Assembly (NCBI GenBank): GCA_028275145.1 | Contig: JAQCNG010000262.1 | Location: 1 to 7,985, forward strand | Source of the DNA: Halovenus sp. | GTDB lineage: Archaea; Halobacteriota; Halobacteria; Halobacteriales; Haloarculaceae | DNA length: 7,985 bases | Reading direction: 5' to 3' | In this document: in pieces, positions 6,336 through 7,985 of the stretch | Position numbering within the stretch: the first letter of the stretch is position 1 | Layout of the letters: each line of letters begins with the position of its first letter | Made by a program: the position numbers and the translations under genes | The notes under the pieces: generated by a model | Seen by the model: the letters and a program-made list of their open reading frames with translations, nothing else | What the model was told of the DNA's origin: nothing | The model's database searches: none

Positions 6336-6351
6336 GTTAATGCGCATTAAC
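6336..6351. repeat. 16-bp perfect palindrome
   Basis: GTTAATGCGCATTAAC reads identically on both strands. It covers the possible GTG/ATG starts of the tnpB-remnant frame. It may be a dimeric regulator site or a scar near the edge of the decayed element. No neighbouring intact gene depends on it, so its role is open. Confidence 0.5.
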
Positions 6352-6359
6352 ACACTCGT

Positions 6360-6494
6360 ATGAGCGGGCCGTCAAGTAGTCCACCGAAACGGGAGCAACA
6401 ACCACAGTTTGTGGCGAATATCCTGGAACGGTAGCTCGACGAACAACCCACCTGGCCAGCCAATATCTTCAAATTAGAACCCGAGGGCACCCGG
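6360..6494 (+). pseudogene. Possible broken reading frame with an in-frame TAG
   Basis: From the ATG at 6360 the frame gives MSGPSSSPPKREQQPQFV and then ANILER before TAG at 6432-6434. Reading through continues LDEQPTWPANIFKLEPEG with protein-like composition until about 6494. The TAG could be a mutated CAG or GAG. No family is recognised. It ends against the antisense ATPase remnant, so if real it is a fragment. The 170 bases between the tnpB remnant and the ATPase remnant hold nothing else I can support. Confidence 0.25.
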
Positions 6495-6525
6495 AATGAC
6501 GTGCCGTGTCGATTCAAGATTTGCG

Positions 6526-6879
6526 TCAGTCACGTTCGAGAATGGCAACAATATCGGAAAGATCGAAGAGACGGAGGTCATCACGCTCGTCTGCAGCTTC
6601 CTCAACGGAGCGTTTGAAACCAGACCGACTGAACAAGGCGAATTCATATGTCGGCTCATCACCTCCCTTGGGTGTCCAGTCGATGTGCTCCATGTCGTCT
6701 TCGAGATTCGAAAGCACGTCATAGTACACAGCATCGTCGCGGTCGGCAATCAATTGGCGGACGAGGTCGCTCTTGCCGATCTGGCGGCGCCCATAGATAA
6801 TGGCGAGCTCTACAGCGTCGCTCTCGTAGAGGGCCTGTAACCGGTCGAGTTCATCAAGACGATTGACGAACTGGTCCAT
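6526..6879 (-). pseudogene. Archaeal AAA-type ATPase with a large internal deletion (arch_ATPase/DUF234 remnant)
   Basis: The 117-codon frame joins the two ends of a much larger haloarchaeal ATPase, usually about 450 residues. Residues 1-50 (MDQFVNRLDELDRL..., Walker A GRRQIGKS at 30-37, then DLVRQLIADRDDA) are the start of the P-loop domain. Residues 52-117 (YYDVLSNLEDD, HIDWTPKGGDEPTYEFALFSRSGFKRSVEEAADERDDLRLF) are the C-terminal nuclease-like DUF234 region. Walker B, sensor motifs and the whole middle are missing. The join falls near codons 50-54 (about 6720-6732) and stays in frame. Full ATP hydrolysis is not expected. Family knowledge supports both halves; the deletion event is inferred. 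Confidence 0.8.
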
Positions 6880-6930
6880 ACTCCCAGTCGTGGCGGGGAG
6901 AACATACGTGTTTCAAAGTTAGAGGTAGAA

Positions 6931-6975
6931 CTATAATAGTCTGTACTATAATATTCTGAGCTCTAATATAGAAAT
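6931..6975. repeat. Three tandem copies of a 15-bp AT-rich repeat
   Basis: CTATAATA occurs at 6931-6938 and again at 6946-6953, and CTCTAATA follows at 6961-6968, an exact spacing of 15 bases. The intervening GTCTGTA and TTCTGAG are also alike. Iterated sites like these may be regulator binding sites or a decayed iteron. They lie 52-87 bases upstream of the ATPase-remnant start codon, so an operator or promoter for that gene is the simplest reading. Confidence 0.6.
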
Positions 6976-6999
6976 CCAACGATTCGACGGAGGTCAGAA

Positions 7000-7017
7000 T
7001 GCGCCCGTACGGGCGCA
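7000..7017. repeat. 18-bp perfect GC-rich palindrome
   Basis: TGCGCCCGT followed by ACGGGCGCA is fully self-complementary. As RNA it could form only a strained hairpin with a tiny loop, so a dimeric protein site is as likely as a terminator. On the + strand it is followed by GAAAA, and on the minus strand by ATTCTG, so neither side has the T run of a terminator. Confidence 0.5.
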
Positions 7018-7099
7018 GAAAACGCAACCAACAGAGCAGAAAATACCGCCTTGCGTGGTTAATTAGTTGAAGCGAACCAGAAGGTACCCCCGGTTCTGT

Positions 7100-7115
7100 T
7101 GACGCCTGCTGGCGT
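7100..7115. repeat. Short perfect hairpin
   Basis: GACGCC and GGCGTC pair perfectly around a TGCT tetraloop. No T-rich tract follows on either strand. It may be a fragment of an RNA structure or a transcription end for the toxin operon, but nothing decides this. Confidence 0.4.
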
Positions 7116-7211
7116 CCCCGTGGCAAAAACAACACTGGGACACCACACACGGTTGAGGTTAGGGGTAACGGCCACTTGGTATGGCAAGCAGTCCACCAGT
7201 CCGAGACCGTG

Positions 7212-7257
7212 GGACTACCTGCGCCCGAAAGGTCTGGTAGTCCGGTGATTGGACTAC
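7212..7257. repeat. Overlapping, mutually exclusive hairpins built from GGACTAC
   Basis: GGACTACC at 7212-7219 can pair with GGTAGTCC at 7236-7243 (8 bp, 16-base loop). The same middle arm (7237-7243) can instead pair with GGACTAC at 7251-7257 (7 bp, 7-base loop). The two stems cannot coexist in one molecule. Nearby CAGTCCACCAGTCC (about 7186-7199) repeats the core twice more. The cluster lies beyond the 3' end of the toxin gene. Confidence 0.5.
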
Positions 7258-7311
7258 AAACCTGAAACTCTCGCCGCTCGGGATTTTTCTGCGTTCACGC
7301 GGAGTAGGATG

Positions 7312-7746
7312 TCAAACGAGTGGATTATTTGTCGAAAGTCCCTGATGTGCTGCAATTTCGACAAGATCTTTATCGGCACAAACGAAGGTAATCTCGGGAT
7401 TGGGTGTCGGAAGTGATACTGCCGCCGCGAGTTGGAGCGAGTCGAGTGTCCGCAAATCGTCTTCAAGAACAAGATCGAATGCGTTCTCGAACATCTGCTC
7501 GTCAACCGGAACGAGAACGAACCGGTCCGTTGCTTCCTCAAAAAAGGAGACAAGAAGCCCATCCCGTTGTGTTTCAGTGATTTCTCCGCGATTGTACTTC
7601 CGGCGGAAGGCAGAGGCGATTTCGATCACCGACAGTGATGTCACGACAATCGTTTCTTCCGAGCCGTCAACCAATTGATCTACGGTCTCCGTACCGGCTT
7701 CGTCTGCATATCGTTTGACGAGTGCGGAAGTGTCGAAAAACAGCAT
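7312..7746 (-). CDS. vapC: PIN-domain ribonuclease toxin, VapC type
   Basis: A 144-residue PIN-domain protein, complete at both ends. PIN nucleases cleave RNA with metal ions held by clustered acids. The acids seen are Asp5 in MLFFDTSALVKRY, Glu42 in SLSVIEIASAF, Asp102 in RTLDSLQLAAA, and Asp125 with Asp127 in FVCADKDL. This is the full VapC active-site set, so it should be active. VapC toxins act on tRNA or rRNA; the specific target cannot be read here. Its ATG overlaps the stop of the preceding small gene by one base (TGATG), the usual antitoxin-toxin coupling. Codon use is less GC-biased than the left-hand genes, consistent with the mobile nature of such modules. Confidence 0.9.
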   Translation of the reverse strand: MLFFDTSALVKRYADEAGTETVDQLVDGSEETIVVTSLSVIEIASAFRRKYNRGEITETQRDGLLVSFFEEATDRFVLVPVDEQMFENAFDLVLEDDLRTLDSLQLAAAVSLPTPNPEITFVCADKDLVEIAAHQGLSTNNPLV

Positions 7747-7937
7747 CAGATTCGCTCATTTCGACCGTCGTCAACGAGTTCGGCCATCGAATCGACACCG
7801 GCACGAAGTTCCTCACGTTTGGGGCCACCTTTGTGGGAGTCGACAAACTCATTCATTCGTCGACGGAGCCCCTCGACCCGTGCTGTCCGGAGGACGTGTT
7901 GACCGAGGTCTGCTATTTCGTCGTCTGCGTCGCTCAT
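7746..7937 (-). CDS. Antitoxin partner of the PIN toxin
   Basis: This 63-residue, mostly helical, highly charged protein precedes the PIN toxin and overlaps it by one base. Position, size and coupling make it the cognate antitoxin: it would bind and block the toxin and probably repress the operon. The N-terminal half (MSDADDEIADLGQHVLRTARVEGLRRRMNEF) and the acidic tail MAELVDDGRNERI do not show an obvious AbrB, RHH or Phd DNA-binding motif. It is thus assigned by context and not by a recognised domain. The ATG at 7937 fits the upstream promoter. Confidence 0.75.
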   Translation of the reverse strand: MSDADDEIADLGQHVLRTARVEGLRRRMNEFVDSHKGGPKREELRAGVDSMAELVDDGRNERI

Positions 7938-7967
7938 GTACTCCCGTACGTCGTGACCAGTTACAAA
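7938..7967 (-). promoter_or_regulatory. Leaderless promoter and possible operator of the toxin-antitoxin operon
   Basis: On the minus strand TTTGTAA (7967-7961) is centred about 27 bases before the antitoxin ATG, the spacing of a TATA box for a leaderless mRNA. Between it and the ATG, GTAC-TCCC-GTAC (7938-7949) is a small symmetric element just next to the expected transcription start, a suitable place for autorepression. No Shine-Dalgarno is present. The operator role is inferred. Confidence 0.5.
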
Positions 7968-7985
7968 GGTTTGGTGCTAGTGCCC

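Larger units (their letters stand above)
6144..6353 (-). pseudogene. 3' remnant of a second TnpB-type element
   Basis: A 69-codon frame starts at GTG or at the ATG two codons later (6347). It runs through SETPSSGKDTKEARLEN and GVLYHGTRRRPRGLTPRL to a TAG at 6144-6146. It has no TnpB core motif. Its last third encodes a hairpin with the same loop and nearly the same arms as the right end of the intact tnpB. The composition matches the tails of haloarchaeal IS1341-type TnpB proteins, which extend past the RuvC core into the right end. I read it as the tail and right end of a decayed element, in the same orientation as the intact one. It could instead be part of the intact element's left end. 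Confidence 0.45.
6880..7311. other. Gene-free intergenic region with several repeats
   Basis: About 430 bases lie between the ATPase remnant and the toxin gene. Frames in this stretch lack family motifs and coding-like composition. The left part is AT-rich and holds a 15-base-period repeat. The rest holds a perfect 18-base palindrome, a short hairpin and a cluster of alternating GGACTAC motifs, each listed separately. No tRNA could be folded by eye. Confidence 0.5.

Noticed and set aside
6496..6840. Plus-strand 114-codon frame opposite the ATPase remnant
   Set aside because: The minus strand shows Walker A and DUF234 motifs in this interval, so the + strand frame is a shadow.
6931..6975. CRISPR array
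   Set aside because: The period is only 15 bases with 8-base cores. There are no repeat-length direct repeats or spacers, and no cas genes are nearby.
6854..7150. Minus-strand 98-codon frame in the gene-free region
   Set aside because: Its composition is not protein-like for a haloarchaeon, it spans repeats and hairpins, and it overlaps the ATPase remnant start.
7186..7257. tRNA gene or tRNA-derived attachment site
   Set aside because: The paired arms do not fit a cloverleaf, and there is no T-loop motif of the GGTTCRA type or CCA-compatible acceptor stem.

Overview
The window reads as haloarchaeal chromosome. The left half is GC-rich. Its proteins are acidic and archaeal in character: an aRF1 release factor, an F420H2:NADP oxidoreductase, and the HMG-CoA synthase of isoprenoid-lipid synthesis. 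Several start codons sit about 26-27 bases downstream of a TATA-like box, as expected for leaderless haloarchaeal mRNAs. The genus cannot be named from this sequence alone.

Left, core region (1-4710): the Cys-rich tail of an unidentified + strand gene overlaps the convergent end of prf1 (minus strand). Across a 182-base gap with prf1 lies a tight two-gene redox operon: an Rdx/SelW-like thioredoxin-fold protein and the F420-dependent NADP reductase. Next come HMG-CoA synthase (hmgB) with its own leaderless promoter, a YbjQ/UPF0145 family gene with a clear leaderless promoter, and a small integral membrane protein whose stop codon lies a few bases from a transposon end.

Right, accessory region (about 4711-7985): base composition drops, remnants appear, and every convincing gene is on the minus strand. 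An intact IS1341-type tnpB (RNA-guided nuclease) has a palindromic right-end hairpin containing its stop codon. It is preceded by an easily missed 45-codon ribbon-helix-helix-like gene (5968-6105). Immediately beyond lies a second copy of the same hairpin type with a compensatory base-pair change, at the end of a short reading frame that looks like the 3' remnant of another TnpB element. Further right are a 16-bp palindrome, a possible broken + strand gene, and an archaeal P-loop ATPase reduced by an internal in-frame deletion. About 430 gene-free bases follow, holding a 15-bp-period tandem repeat, two simple hairpins and a set of mutually exclusive hairpins. The window ends with a VapC-type PIN toxin and its overlapping small antitoxin gene behind a likely leaderless, autoregulated promoter.

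The most notable material is the RHH-TnpB pair with two covarying right-end hairpins. Together they predict a guide RNA whose guide segment falls at the end of the neighbouring membrane-protein gene.
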